A program made the position numbers and the translations under genes. Below are positions 12,661 to 23,205 of a stretch of 64,000 nucleotides of DNA, one piece after another (the stretch's first letter is position 1; every line of letters starts with the position of its first letter). Source of the stretch: Lepidonotus clava. Lineage: Eukaryota > Annelida > Polychaeta > Phyllodocida > Polynoidae. The stretch is from positions 2,046,001 to 2,110,000 of the forward strand of contig OW387147.1 of NCBI GenBank assembly GCA_936440205.1, given 5' to 3'. The notes under the pieces were generated by a model, which saw nothing but the letters and a program-made list of their open reading frames with translations, did no database searches and was not told the origin of the DNA.

Positions 12661-13009
12661 TGTAGTGAATGAAGCTGCGTGAGTGGTTTGAGAGAAATAA
12701 TTCACAAAAAGTTGAAAGAGATGAAATTTTGGCTGAAAATAGATGACTAAATGAATACAGGAAAATTAAAATTATGTTTAATCAAAATGTTCATTTTTAG
12801 TTTCTTATAGTTTGATATCTTTAGAACATCATAATGTTGTCTGCATATCATGTTTTACAATCCCTTAAGCTTTTTAGCATTCCTAAGTTGCAATATTGTC
12901 TGTCATTTACAATTCTCTTATGTATTATATGTTTAAAAATAATGTTATTATGTTTTCTACATAATTTCTCAGATTACCATTAATTGGCCCAACGAGGAGC
13001 AAAACCTTT

Positions 13010-13620
13010 AGACACCATATTTTTCCTATCTAAGTATCATTTTGGCTTTCCAAAAACATTATCAAATTGTTTTTACACCCCTTTTCAATGTGGGTGTCTT
13101 GTATGTAATGTATAAATTTCACAATGAAAAATGATTTTCCATACATTTTTCAAAATGGTTCCTAAATACCTATTAATCAAATAAGAATTTTAGACACCAT
13201 GTCTTATCTTGATGTGTACGACTTAAAGTTTTAAAAATTGTGTTGAAATCTATTTTATTGCATTGTTTATCATGTCCTCTTATAAAACATAATTTTCTAA
13301 GAGTATTTTTAAGGTTGGGCATAATATCAAAAGAATCAAAATATTACTTTAGTCATCATACTTTATCTGAATAAGGATGATTTCATCTTTCTAAAAATAG
13401 TTTGTATTGTTTAGAACCTATAGATATCATGTCTTTTTAGCTGATGTATGAAAAAGGGAATAAAAAAAGATTTTTCAAGAAGTTTTAAAGATGGCTGCTA
13501 AACATCATATTAGCCCCCCAAAAAATGTGGACACCATCACTTTTCTCAATGTGGATGATTTGCCCTTTCCAAATCTGTTTTCAAATCAACTTTACCCCTC
13601 AAAAAAGACCTTATGACACA
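13010..13620 (+). repeat. Degenerate subterminal repeats, ~180-bp spacing
   Basis: GACACCAT followed by a similar T-rich block recurs at about 13013, 13194 and 13531, with a weaker unit near 13350. The units are in the right arm of the 4.6-kb transposon. Subterminal repeats are common transposase-binding arrays, but here that is inference. Confidence 0.45.
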
Positions 13621-13633
13621 TGGCACACCACTA
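13465..13633 (-). repeat. Right terminal inverted repeat
   Basis: Ends GGCACACCACTA, the inverse of the left end. It is followed by TCA (13634-13636), the second target duplication. Confidence 0.75.
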
Positions 13634-13636
13634 TCA

Positions 13637-14500
13637 GATGAGTGCAAGGAAAGATTTAGACCTACCTTAGACGGCATTGTTGATGGATTTAGAATTGTAG
13701 ATGGCTCGGAGCCAGTTGATGGCCTAAAATAAGATTGTAGAAATTATGACTTGGTTTTCTATGGTGAACAGGTAAAAATGGACAACATTGTTGGTAAAGA
13801 ACTCGCTGAGGGGTACTGAGGGGTACTGAGGGGTAAATAGTGAAGGAAAACCAGCATGTATACATAGTTTAGGGGCTGTTCCAAAGCCTGGTGGGGGACT
13901 CCACTGGGAAATAGAAAATAAGGAGATATATATACAGGATTCACGCCTTGCTTTTGGCCACAGAATAGGACAATGTATTTCAATGAGATATCAGAGTTTA
14001 TATATTCTATTCTATCAGATATCTATGGTATACAAGCAGTTAACTATCTGGATAACTTTATAGTCATTGCTGATTCACTGGAGGAGGTCTAATGGGCCCA
14101 ACAGGTGGTAATGAAGGTACTCAGATCCCTGGGATTTTATATATCTTGGGGAAAAGTTACCCCATCATCAAGAATTTGTAAAATATCTGTGTCTTGAACA
14201 AGATTCTGAAAAAATGCAGGTTGGGCTACCACAGGAATAATTGATAACATTAAAAAATGGTTGGAAAAATAAAGTCAAAAAGCTACTTTTGCCAAAAAAA
14301 AAACTTGAACGTTTGGGAGGATTGCTTTCCCATTGCGCACATGTAGTGGATGGGGGCATGGCTGAGCCAACTTGTAGGCCACAGTGTAAATATTTACACA
14401 GATGATTTACAAGTATGTCATATTATAAGGAAATGGGTCAGCATTAATCTGACTTGTATGAGTTGTAAAGGGAGATCTTCTGAATCTGTAAAATCTTCAG
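13637..14500 (+). pseudogene. DIRS-type reverse transcriptase remains
   Basis: Right of the inserted transposon the plus-strand reading shows RFRPTLDGIVDGFRI, then LGAVPKPGG, and near 14040 a YLDN-FIVIADSLEE catalytic-box-like motif. These resemble DIRS/Ngaro RTs, where LGLVPKK-like and YLDDFLV motifs are typical. Followed on the same strand by the recombinase domain. Fossil; several breaks. Confidence 0.6.
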
Positions 14501-14544
14501 AATAAGATTAGTCCCACATTATGTAAATACAAAAAAACAACCTC

Positions 14545-15144
14545 GTGGCTGACACCTTGTCTCATCTTTTGTATGTAAAAATTGAGAGTGTGGCAAGAAA
14601 ATATCTTTTAGGCGCAAATTGTGTTGTTCTGACCAAATTTTTAACTTTTGCAGAGAAAATGAGGGTAGAGAAGTATATGAAAGCATTGAAAATGTCCGCC
14701 ATACAGAAACTGCAGAGGAAGCAGTGGAAATGTTACCTCGAGGTATGTAAAAAATTTAAGTGGCAGCCTTATAATTGTGATTCAACTCAGGCTTGCTTGT
14801 ATTTATCTTATCTCTCAAAATTTATGAAATCTTCCTCTGTAGTGTCCTATTATCAGGTGGTGATTTGTTATCACAATGTCAAGTCCATGCCTGTAGCAGG
14901 GTGGACAGATCAAAATGTAAAAATGACGGTAAAAGGTTCGAAAAATTCTGAAAATGTAAAGGTGGACAGTAAGGATCCACTCAAAGAGGAGCACATAGAG
15001 AAAATGAATGGGCAGGTAAATTGGTCTGACAAGATTTCAATACTTGTATGGATTATTGTTGTATTCCCATTCAGAACTTTACCAAGAGTAGGACACTCTA
15101 TGAGGTCAGATCACATGCTCCTAAGGAAAAATGTTAATTCATAA
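14545..15144 (+). pseudogene. Tyrosine recombinase, N-terminal (core-binding) part of the DIRS-like element
   Basis: A 199-codon open stretch. Residues about 55-115 (QRKQWKCYLEVCKKFKWQP ... LYLSYLSKFMKSSSVVSYYQ) look like the helical core-binding domain of tyrosine recombinases, where a single integrase-like entry, CxWCxxxG and VVxYLxxL blocks are usual. A following FRTLPRVGH segment sits where the catalytic domain starts. The catalytic R-H-R-Y residues were not seen. It would join circular element DNA to the host. Fossil. Confidence 0.6.
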
Positions 15145-15149
15145 AATGT

Positions 15150-15420
15150 GCCAACCTCAAAAACTAAAAAGCTAAGCCAGACTCGTCAAATTATTGTGTA
15201 TAGGCTAAAAAATAAAAACGTTTGTGCTGCATACTGGTTGACATACCAATATATAAATCGGCTGGTGTAACTGCTAAGCCATTCACGTTCCAACCACGTG
15301 CACCAAGCAAACCACATCTCCTATGATCTTAGAATTTTAGAGATGATGTAAACAGGAAGGATTAATAAATATTAATGTTAAATTTATGTCCAAACCAATT
15401 TAACTTGTTCTTGTTGTTAT
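15150..15420. other. Spacer, no gene seen
   Basis: About 270 bp between the recombinase remains and the next LINE piece. It may hold the 3' end of the DIRS-like element, but no repeat could be matched. Confidence 0.4.
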
Positions 15421-15429
15421 CTTACATAT

Positions 15430-15604
15430 TCCAGTTATTATCGACTTTCTAAGAACTCAGGTACATGTTGTAAATACATACAAAATCAAACATATGCTTT
15501 TATCACAACATTTGACTAATGATAGTGATAAAGCTATTGTTTGATATGATGAATCATTGGAGACTGTAGAATCATAAACTATCTAGGTGTTATAGTAGAT
15601 ATGT
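15430..15604 (+). mobile_element. LINE RT fragment, left of a Penelope-like insertion
   Basis: Reading gives a KTK-like stretch and ETVESYNYLGVIVD without an intact frame. The LINE at 24.4-24.9 kb has the equivalent DTVQNYNYLGVTIDD. It stops at the 10-bp GTAGATATGT duplication, and the same LINE resumes at 17429. Confidence 0.6.
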
Positions 15605-15909
15605 CGGAGTGGTAATGGTGTACCGACGTGGCAGCTAACTTCACACGACCACAAATGACCTGCTGGGCCTTCTTTGGGGCTCACAGCTCCTCACTCAAGG
15701 CCTTAGGCCAATCAGATTGCTTGTATTGTATTTTGTTTACTGAGGTCAATGTTAGTAGGTATCCCATTGGTCAGTCTTTCCCTCCTCTCACAAAGGTGAG
15801 ATTTGATATGTGGCTCATGTTTTATATAAAATTGATTACTTTTATGGGGTACAATTGTCCTATTCATTTGTGGTTTTGCTCACAGGATGCTCATCAGGTG
15901 TGTTTGTAG

Positions 15910-16140
15910 GCTAGCTGACTTTTAATTGAAAAAAAGAAATGTTTTTAGTGGTGATTGAATAACCCACTAGGTGTCACCTCTGTGTGGGTGCATTTGGGTT
16001 TCTGAAGCATAGACTTTCAAAGGTCCCATGTATTATTTTATTTTGAGTGTTTTTGTTGCAATCATTTTTGTTATTAGTGAGGAAAAGACCTGTAATTGTC
16101 TTGGTCATTTTAGGCCGGTTTGGACAGAAAGCTAGGGTTG
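15910..16140. other. Non-coding part of the Penelope-like copy
   Basis: No open frame or repeat beyond the inverted segments already noted. Confidence 0.35.
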
Positions 16141-16439
16141 ATCTATGTTTGGTAATTTTTTCTATTCAGAATTTAGGAGTATAGAGTACTACCCTCTTGT
16201 CTCAATTTCTCTGAGATATGAAAAAACATTTTGACGTGGCTTTTGTTTGCTTGTCTATCCATACCTGTTGTCTAACATATTCAGACCCATAGGGGCCATA
16301 CTTTCGAGATTCTGAACCCAGTTGAATTCTATTTTATTTCTCAAGACTCCAGCTCATTTTGAGTCTGGGTGTACATAGATGAAGTCCAGTATATATACTT
16401 CCATGTCTGTCATTGTGCATTCAGTGTTATAGTGATACG

Positions 16440-17310
16440 GTACATCTGATTTATATATTTTGTTTTTTATTTGGTATTGATGTTCGCGTATTCCTTCTTT
16501 GATTTTCCTTTTTGTTTGTCCTACATATTGTTTTTTGCATCTCTTACATTCAATGCAATATGTGACCCATTTTGGCGAATTGAGTCGGATGTCGCACGGG
16601 GTCCATTTTTAGAAACCTATCCCATCAGAAAATTCAGATTCTTAGCTTTAAAATGAGTAGTAACAGCCGACATCCGACTTGTTGCGACTTCTGACCTGAT
16701 TCGCCAAAACGGGTCACATATATCACATTAGAGCTATTACAAGTTACATTGTATTTTGTGCAGTGGCTTGATTTATCTCTTTGACATTTTATTTTGCCTT
16801 CTATGTTGATTATAGTGCAATATTTACAGTTGGCCTTTTTGCATTCATTTCTATTTCTCATTTTTGTTTCTTGATCATTCTTATTTTGTTCCTTTGGGTG
16901 GTAGTTTGTACGGGCCCTCACTAGGATGTCTCTTAGATTTTTTGGTCTACGATAACTGGGTACTAATTTCTTTCTATATAGTTCTTTTGTCGTTTTTGAC
17001 CTTCCTAAAATATCCCAGTTTTCCTTTATTGTTTCAGTTAAGCTGTTTTTGCATGGTCTGAACATGTTTATTAAGTACAGGTTCTCGTTTGTGATTGTGC
17101 TTTCAGGTTTGCATTTTTTCTCTAGTGGAGTTTCTCTTGATTTTTTGCGGAAGTATACCTGTGCTGTCCTTGGTTTTGGGTTTTTTAGTATACCTGTGAC
17201 TTTACTACTTATCTCTCCCTTTGTATGATTGTTATCTAGAGTCTTGTTGATCTCATTGTTATATACCGCGGATGGATCGTTGGTTAATTTGGTATATGAC
17301 TTGTTGTCTT
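16440..17310 (-). pseudogene. RT C-terminus / GIY-YIG endonuclease of the Penelope-like element
   Basis: Minus-strand reading from about 17310 downward: charged region, WDILGRSKTTKELYRKK, LRDILVRARTNY, two Cys pairs, then NVIY just before the MITE. After the MITE come ECKRCKKQYVGQTKRKIKEG, IREHQY and YILDFIYVHPDSK. GIY-YIG nucleases nick target DNA for integration. The MITE splits the domain between its two signature strands, so this copy cannot make an intact nuclease. Confidence 0.6.
16561..16718. mobile_element. 158-bp MITE with TA target duplication
   Basis: The ends are TGTGACCCATTTTGGCGAAT and its near-perfect inverse (ATTCGCCAAAACGGGTCACA). TA flanks both sides (16559-16560 and 16719-16720), as for Tc1/mariner-type MITEs. 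It sits inside the GIY-YIG region of the Penelope-like copy and is the youngest layer there. A second, partial copy is at 39351-39470. Confidence 0.85.
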
Positions 17311-17428
17311 TTAACTGACAATAATTTGTAGATAAAAATTGTGTTCATATCTCAGAGAAATTGAGACAAGAGGGTAGTACTCTATACTCATAAATTCTGA
17401 ATAGAAAAAATTACCAAACAAAGTTATG

Positions 17429-17920
17429 GTAGATATGTGCCTAAATTGCAAGGAATTTGTTGATAACAAAATATAGCAGAGTAAATCATCAGGTCTATAA
17501 ATTAGGAAAGATCCGAAGATATGTAACAAGTGTTATAGCGTGTACTATTTATAAGCAGATGATTCTACCACTCTTGGATTATGCAAACTTTATGATAGAG
17601 AGTTCTTTGATCAGTATTTATAATTGATTGGAGAAATAATAGGAAACAATGGAGAGCATAGGGACATTATTATGGATGATCTCTATGGTCTTTATAAGAT
17701 TCATCCTCTGATGCTAAGATGGAGGGAATATATAAGTAGCCAGAGTAAAAGTTGTGGTAAATTGTTCTGCAGAGTAACACGATTAAATTTAAGCAAAAGG
17801 TAAAGCGAAAGTATGAGATTTATCTATGTAGGCCAATGATAAGAGGTATACAAATATGGGAAATGTTAGCAGTCAATGCACAGCGGGCAACCACAGAGAT
17901 TAAAGGTAAATACGGGTGAC
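17429..17920 (+). mobile_element. LINE C-terminal fragment, right of the Penelope-like insertion
   Basis: Begins with the repeated GTAGATATGT and continues as RVNHQVYKLGKIRRYV and IYKQMILPLLDYANFMIES. The LINE copies at 24.4 kb (IYKQTILPIGDYADFMVDS) and 42.4 kb (VYKQKILPLLEYCSILFDS) have the same block. The frame is broken. All copies are cut at the 5' side, as is usual for LINEs. Confidence 0.6.
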
Positions 17921-18535
17921 CACTGCAGCACCACCTGGTGTGGTTTTATTCTTATTGTAGGATTTACTTGAATTTTCAGTTATACATGATGGAATACTTT
18001 GGAGAAACAAATTTGAAAATGTGCAGGAGAAGAAATGAAATTTTGCACAGAAAAATGTAGGAAAACCTAGCTGCAGAGGTAGATTTTCCCCATGATTTCC
18101 ATATTTTCATAAATAGAATGTGATTTTCCATGGTGACCTAATGTTTTCTTTTATCTAAAATATGCATTGAGGCCATATGCACACATTTACAGATTTTAAA
18201 AGAAAAATCACGGTTATTTATTTCTAGATGTAAAAAAATGTATGTTTTGCCATAGGCCCCAATAGTAAACAGTCAAGTTTTCAAATGCTCCTATTTCTTA
18301 AATTCATATGGTGACATATCAATTTTTGAGTTCCTTAATATTCCTCCTGCATTCCTCTAAGCACTGTGTGAATTTCAGAATTTTGTCACGGTTTTTAAGA
18401 AATCACCCCTAACACCCGCATTTACCTTTAAATTTATTTAAATAATAACAACAAAGGTTAAATTTAAGAAAATGAATAAGTTCATTTATCGCTGATGATG
18501 AATACACATTGACCTTACATTGACATGGCTCCGGA
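17921..18535. other. AT-rich spacer without recognised genes
   Basis: No coding-like frame and no repeat partner found by eye. Confidence 0.4.
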
Positions 18536-18539
18536 CTCT

Positions 18540-18640
18540 TTCCCTCCTCCCCCCCCTTCTCCTCAGCCTCCCCTCCTCCTCCTCCTCCCCTCCTCCTCCC
18601 CCTCCTCCTCCCCTCCAACTCCCCCTCCCCCCTCCCCATA
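18540..18640. repeat. Polypyrimidine low-complexity tract (CTC/CTCC)n
   Basis: About 100 bp made almost only of C and T, mostly CTCCTCC units. Apparent Pro/Ser/Leu or Gly/Arg-rich frames here are by-products of the repeat. Such mirror-type tracts can adopt triplex DNA (known property). Confidence 0.85.
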
Positions 18641-18649
18641 ATTCTGAAC

Positions 18650-20190
18650 ATAATTTGGGACAGACATTGAATTTTCCTGGTAAACTGGTTGCCATGGAAA
18701 CACCTTTCCTTGGGTACCTTGGTTACCCACTTGAAAATATTTCAAAAACATTCCATTTGGAACATTTTACATATTGGAAATATTTAAAAACTTTTGCCTT
18801 ATTTGGATTCAGCACAAAAAAAAGTGGCCCAGAGATGATTTTACTGTTTTTTAAAAATTTAATCTTTCCATTATTTGTCAGCTAAATATTGATATTAAGG
18901 CGCTCCAATTATGCAAAATCTTGCCTTTACAAATATCCATTTTATTTTTCAATGATTGTATAGAAAAGTAAAACTTTGTTACCATGCAGTAGCTTATCTA
19001 TTACCATGTAGCCATAATAACCTAAAATAGACATGTGAACAAGCTTTACTTGTCCACAGGGAAGCTTCTGGGATTATGTACAAAACCCCTAAAAAGATGT
19101 CTCAAGTCATCTGGCGTCTTGAAAGGGTTAAAAAACTTTAAAGAAGCAACAGGCGAATTAGATTGTTTTCAGGTGTATCTTGCCAGAGTCGGGTCTTAAA
19201 TGTTAACATAGTTGACTGAACAGATCTATTTCTTCTCTTTCCTATAACTATCAAATTATGTTTATTTTTGTTACTTTGAGGTGCGCCTTCATGTCAGTAT
19301 GTATTCGGTCCATATAAAAAATTGGCTTGGAGTGTTTCCTCTGGAACAGATGCACTTTGTGATCCTGGAAAGGTATTCAAAAGACAGATCTAAGGCCTTG
19401 GATGACATCTTCAAATTTCTGGATTTGGGTAGGTTGCTTTTTGAACATGTCATATTGACTAATGGCTGATATTTTCTAAGGGAATAGAAGTTAAACAAAT
19501 TGATATGAGGAAATGGTAGATTGACGAAAAAAAGTGGTAACAGAAAAGGTATAGCATATAGATATAGATGCTCTGCAGGGTATGTAATTTCGATGGTGTA
19601 AATGGTTTAAGATGATTTTAGAATATTTTTTCAACACTGCCTGGATCCATTGGTAAGTAAAATCAAATCAACCTATGGACCTATCAATTTAAAGTTCAAT
19701 TAAATGCTGATCGACCTGTTTAAATCCTAAGGGAAATGGTAAATTGACTTGTTGAAAATGGAAAATTAAGAGTCACAGGTGTTGCCCGTGCCCTAACAGT
19801 CACCCCCTATGACCCAGGTCTAGCTCACTTCATTTGGCTTCAACCATTCATAGCATTTCATTGACTCTACCACTAGACCCAATGTTTGATCATTTCGCAA
19901 CATATATATATGTCGCAGCTTTCATTCATGGAACGAGAAAGGTTTTTGAACTTAAATGACACTTTGTAGCTCCCTGGGTTCAGTTTCAGTTGGGTTTATG
20001 AAGTTGAAAGGCATTATTAGAACAAGTTATATATTTTGATCACTTTCAATTGGAACTTACATGTCTGTCTCAACATAAATTAACTTTAATCAACAGTAAT
20101 CAAAACTAACAGAAATAGTTTTGGGATACGTTGATCCGACGTTTCTGACCTTAGCAGACCAGAAGGACCTGTTGACGTGCTGCTCTAGTT
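18650..20190. other. 1.5 kb without recognised features
   Basis: AT-rich. Contains one GTTGCCATGGAAAC palindrome-like site (about 18688). No coding-like frame beyond short chance ORFs. Confidence 0.4.
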
Positions 20191-20194
20191 CCCA

Positions 20195-20400
20195 ACTTGA
20201 ATGTAGTAAATCAGCACACTCTGTGGATACCAGGGTCATGTGCGGGCGGCCCCATGTTCGAATCCCGGAAAGACCCTGAGGTTTTCTATTGTCTATTTAA
20301 CTCCTCAGACGGCTACCGTGTAGTGGGCAATTCTTTAGGTTCTTTGAATGTAAACATTTCTGATTTTAAGCCACGTCCCCAGTGTGCACACCCCTGTTGA
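20195..20400 (+). repeat. Possible tRNA-derived SINE
   Basis: GTTCGAATCCC at 20256-20266 is a good RNA polymerase III B box. CAGGGTC (20231) and GACCCTG (20272) could pair around it. No convincing A box or acceptor stem of a real tRNA gene is present, so a SINE remnant is more likely than a tRNA. Confidence 0.35.
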
Positions 20401-21490
20401 ATAAACGCTGCATTTAAGCTACATTTTTTGCAGCATTGCTTATGCTTAATGCAGCTAAAATGCAGCTGTCCGTCCCAGCTCACTGCTACTGATGGTCAAA
20501 AGCTTAATAGGTTATGAGCCAATGTACAGGCTGAATTATTAGCCTCATATGTGCAGGTTTGTTTCAAATTCATTCTAGAGACCTTTACACTCATTAGAAT
20601 AAAGATTCATTAAAAAAAATAGGGAATACAAAAAACTACTACTAAACGTTTATCAAACACTGATTAACCACTTCAATACATCTGTACAACATTATTATTT
20701 GTAAACTGTATTTTGATTGGGGGCTATTCCACAGAACCACCTGTTAGTTTGATCTGTTATCCACGCATATATACAGGGGATGTTCCAGCATGAGGACCTC
20801 GTGTGGATGACCATCCCCAAGTAAGCAGGCACCCACGCTGCCGGGACCTGCCTCAGTGGGGTCGGCCGGCCTACCGTGCGGCAGAATTACCGCACAGAGT
20901 CGGGAGGCTGCCGTCTATATACATGAGGTGAAATCGACGTTGTACATGTGCACATCTGGCATCCGACTTTTACACGAGGTCGATTTTTATCCTCTTGTAC
21001 ACTAGTTTCCAGATGGTGACAGTCGGACCTAATGTATTAAGGGAATAATACAGGTGCGTTATTCACATAATAACACGGAGAATTGTATCAGAATTGTTGC
21101 AAAATGTGTCTAAATAATCTAAATATTGATTATAATTGACACATAGGTGCACCAACGCGGTGTTGGATTTGTTACAACCAGTCAAAGCTATCAATAACAA
21201 CTTCTGATCGTTTCTACATTTTCTGTATTTATTTTGTTTACAAAATTGATAACAAGATCCAGAAATTTTGTGATATTCATGTAGCATAACCCCATACCAA
21301 CAACGCTCTCGCTTACTGTAAAACTAGATCCGTATTTTCTTAAATTACCCATCAAAACCTCCACCTTTCCAGATCTATATCAATAAAACCTCCATGATTA
21401 GCCTCAAAATTTCAAATTTCAGAAATTCTTATAATTGTACTCCACTGAACGCCTCAACATATAACCAACCCCCTCTGCAACACACCCCCT
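20400..21490. other. Spacer without recognised genes
   Basis: Includes a GC-richer patch at 20810-20910. Nothing could be assigned. Confidence 0.4.
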
Positions 21491-22815
21491 TCTCACCCTG
21501 ACGGTTGCTTGCCGCCCTGGAGGTGACATCCCCTAATCTGCCACTAGACATACAGTGCCATCTAATAGATAGTTGTGTATTACCAATATTGCTTTATGGC
21601 TCTGAAGTGTGGGGGTTTGCTAATCTCAAGCATATCGAAACCTTCCACTCTCAGATCTGCAAGCAACTGCTAAACCTGAACAGAGGCACGGCAAACTGTA
21701 TTGCCTTAGCTGAACTAGGAAGGTTTGATATGAAACACTTTGTCAAACAAAGAATGTTGAACTATTGGGCAAACCTGGTGAATGGTAAACAAAACAAAAT
21801 CTCCCACTCTATTTATCAATTACTTAGGAAAATGCATTTGTATGACAACTACTCATCCAAATGGCTCTCCAGTATCCAAGAAAACCTTAATATGCTGGGA
21901 CTAGGATACCTGTGGAACATTGAAGAATTCAGCACTAAATGGTTCAAACACACCATAAACCAGATATGTAAAGACACATCAATGCAAAATTTAAATAACA
22001 CCATAGCAGATTCTGGCCACTGCCGAACATACAAGACAGTCAAAACCCAACCAGGTCTCGAACCCTACCTGACACTTCTTGACAGGAAGTCTGCGATGAC
22101 ACTGTGTAAGTTCCGGGCAGGAAACCGTAAACTACCAATAGTGGTCGGCCGCTACCTTGGCATTAACAAGGAAGACCGTTTGTGTACTCTATGCCCAAAT
22201 AAGGAAATAGGTGATGAATCCCATTATGTCTTTGACTGTAGTTACTTTGCTGAAAAAAGAGCACTCCTAATTGACCACCAGTACCTAGAAGAATGCTTAC
22301 ACTTACGAATGAACAAGTTATTTGGCACACAAAATATGGAACACCTAATAAAGCTAGCAACTTTTGTGTACCAAATTATGGAAAGTTGCAAATCAAAATA
22401 GTCAACTACCTCTAGATATATCCACTGGTGACACCAGTACACTTGTCAGATCCGTCTGGTACTGAGTACAGTTTCGTACTGCACTAGTCAAATTTTAAAG
22501 CGGTACTTTATATTTTTAAAATTTTGTATGATATGTTTGTTTGTATGATATGTTTATTTGTTTGTGTTTCTGTTGTTTGTTTTTTTTAAGTTTTTTTGTT
22601 TGTTTTGTTTTTTTGTTTTTTTGTTTTTTTGTCTGTTTGTCTGTTTTTTGGGGGTTTTTTTTAAAGTTTTTTTCTTGTTTGTTTGTTTGTTTGTTTTTTT
22701 ATGTTTTTTTTTAATAATCAATCATGAAACACTGTTAATACTGTATATATTTTTGTATTCCTGTGCCTCATGGAGGTTGTGAATAAAGTTCATTGTCATT
22801 GTCATTGTCATTGCC
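21490..22815 (+). mobile_element. 5'-truncated LINE, C-terminal half of ORF2 and 3' tail
   Basis: An open frame of nearly 300 codons (about 21505-22401) is the region after the RT of a non-LTR retrotransposon. It has YGSEVWGF, LALAELGRFDMK-like text and a C-terminal Cys/His set (LCTLCPNKEIGDESHYVFDC), a CCHC-like knuckle seen after the RT in many LINE clades. The copy starts abruptly in the coding region. It is followed by a T-rich 3' UTR and ends in a short ATTGTC microsatellite at about 22790-22815, a tail type used by some LINE clades. The open frame suggests a fairly recent insertion. Confidence 0.8.
22560..22715. repeat. T-rich low-complexity tract (TTTG/TTTTG)n
   Basis: Lies in the 3' UTR of the LINE ending near 22815. 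Phe/Cys-rich frames here are not real proteins. Confidence 0.8.
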
Positions 22816-22974
22816 TTAATAGACCTAAATATAGACATCCCACCCAGCAACACCCTACACCCCGCCGACCACAGATCTATCACCGCTGGTCAGTTTACAA
22901 TGGTCTGATGTCATAAAGCCCTGTCCAGCGACCTCCGCGGTCAGTTGGAAGGAACTAGGTCACAACAACTCCCG

Positions 22975-23050
22975 GGGAGGAGTGGTGGCTGAGAGGTCTA
23001 AGGCGCCGGGGTTGTAATCCAAAGGTGGAGAGTGGCCCGGCAATCTGGGA
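22975..23050 (+). repeat. tRNA-like SINE head
   Basis: GTGGCTGAGAGGTCTAAGGC resembles the A-box half of tRNA-Leu/Ser-type sequences (GGCCGAGTGGTTAAGGC). The later part is too diverged for a tRNA. Probably the head of a SINE extending toward about 23110. Confidence 0.4.
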
Positions 23051-23205
23051 AATATGCACATAGAAACTAAATGAAACGGGTATAGCCTCCAGTCTGCCCC
23101 GGCCTATTTAAGGAGAAGCAACTATTACAACACGTCCTCCACCATCAGTATGCTGCCACTCCTTCCCTCGTGTCTTAGTAGTAGTGAGTGGCAGTGGTGG
23201 TATAA

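Larger units (their letters stand above)
9018..13633 (+). mobile_element. 4.6-kb DNA transposon with ~160-bp terminal inverted repeats
   Basis: The left end (9018-9180) and right end (about 13465-13633) are inverted copies, beginning TAGTGGTGTGCC and sharing blocks such as GGGGTAAAGTTGATTTG. TCA is duplicated on both sides. Inside, on the plus strand, lie remains of a multi-copy metazoan gene with a C-terminal Cys-rich motif. The right arm also has degenerate subterminal repeats. The superfamily is not certain; a 3-bp duplication with TAGTGG ends fits none of the best-known ones cleanly. The coding region has many stops and frame changes, so it is not autonomous. Confidence 0.75.
7350..15400 (+). 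mobile_element. DIRS-like (tyrosine-recombinase) retroelement, split by a DNA transposon
   Basis: Plus-strand coding remains with a gag-like front (about 7430-8990), a DIRS-type reverse transcriptase (about 13640-14500) and a tyrosine-recombinase N-terminal domain (14545-15144). A 4.6-kb DNA transposon (9018-13633) sits inside the RT region, flanked by a 3-bp TCA duplication. DIRS elements use a tyrosine recombinase instead of an integrase. Outer ends were not located; no split direct or inverted repeats were recognised. The copy is an old fossil with many breaks. Confidence 0.6.
15605..17428 (-). mobile_element. Penelope-like (GIY-YIG) retroelement copy
   Basis: Flanked by a perfect 10-bp duplication GTAGATATGT (15595-15604 and 17429-17438). 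On the minus strand it encodes RPKNLRDILVRARTN, a Cys-rich knuckle (CKKANCKYC) and a GIY-YIG endonuclease front (NVIYC...QYVGQTKRKIKE). That order is typical of Penelope-like elements, which pair an RT with a C-terminal GIY-YIG nuclease. Two inverted segments (16147-16233 and 17339-17425) are exactly symmetric about position 16783. A 158-bp MITE interrupts the nuclease. No RT core was recognised, so the copy is truncated. Confidence 0.65.

Noticed and set aside
9018-13633. CACTA-type transposon
   Set aside because: A 3-bp duplication fits, but the ends read TAGTGG...CCACTA, the reverse of the CACTA...TAGTG arrangement, and the coding remains do not match.
18409-18885. Gly/Arg-rich and Pro-rich ORFs
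   Set aside because: Produced by the CT-only low-complexity tract on both strands; no conserved flank.
20231-20278. True tRNA gene
   Set aside because: Only a B box and a short pairing; A box, anticodon stem and full length are lacking.
22558-22782. Phe/Cys/Val-rich membrane-like ORF
   Set aside because: Lies in the T-rich 3' UTR of a LINE; composition is that of the repeat.
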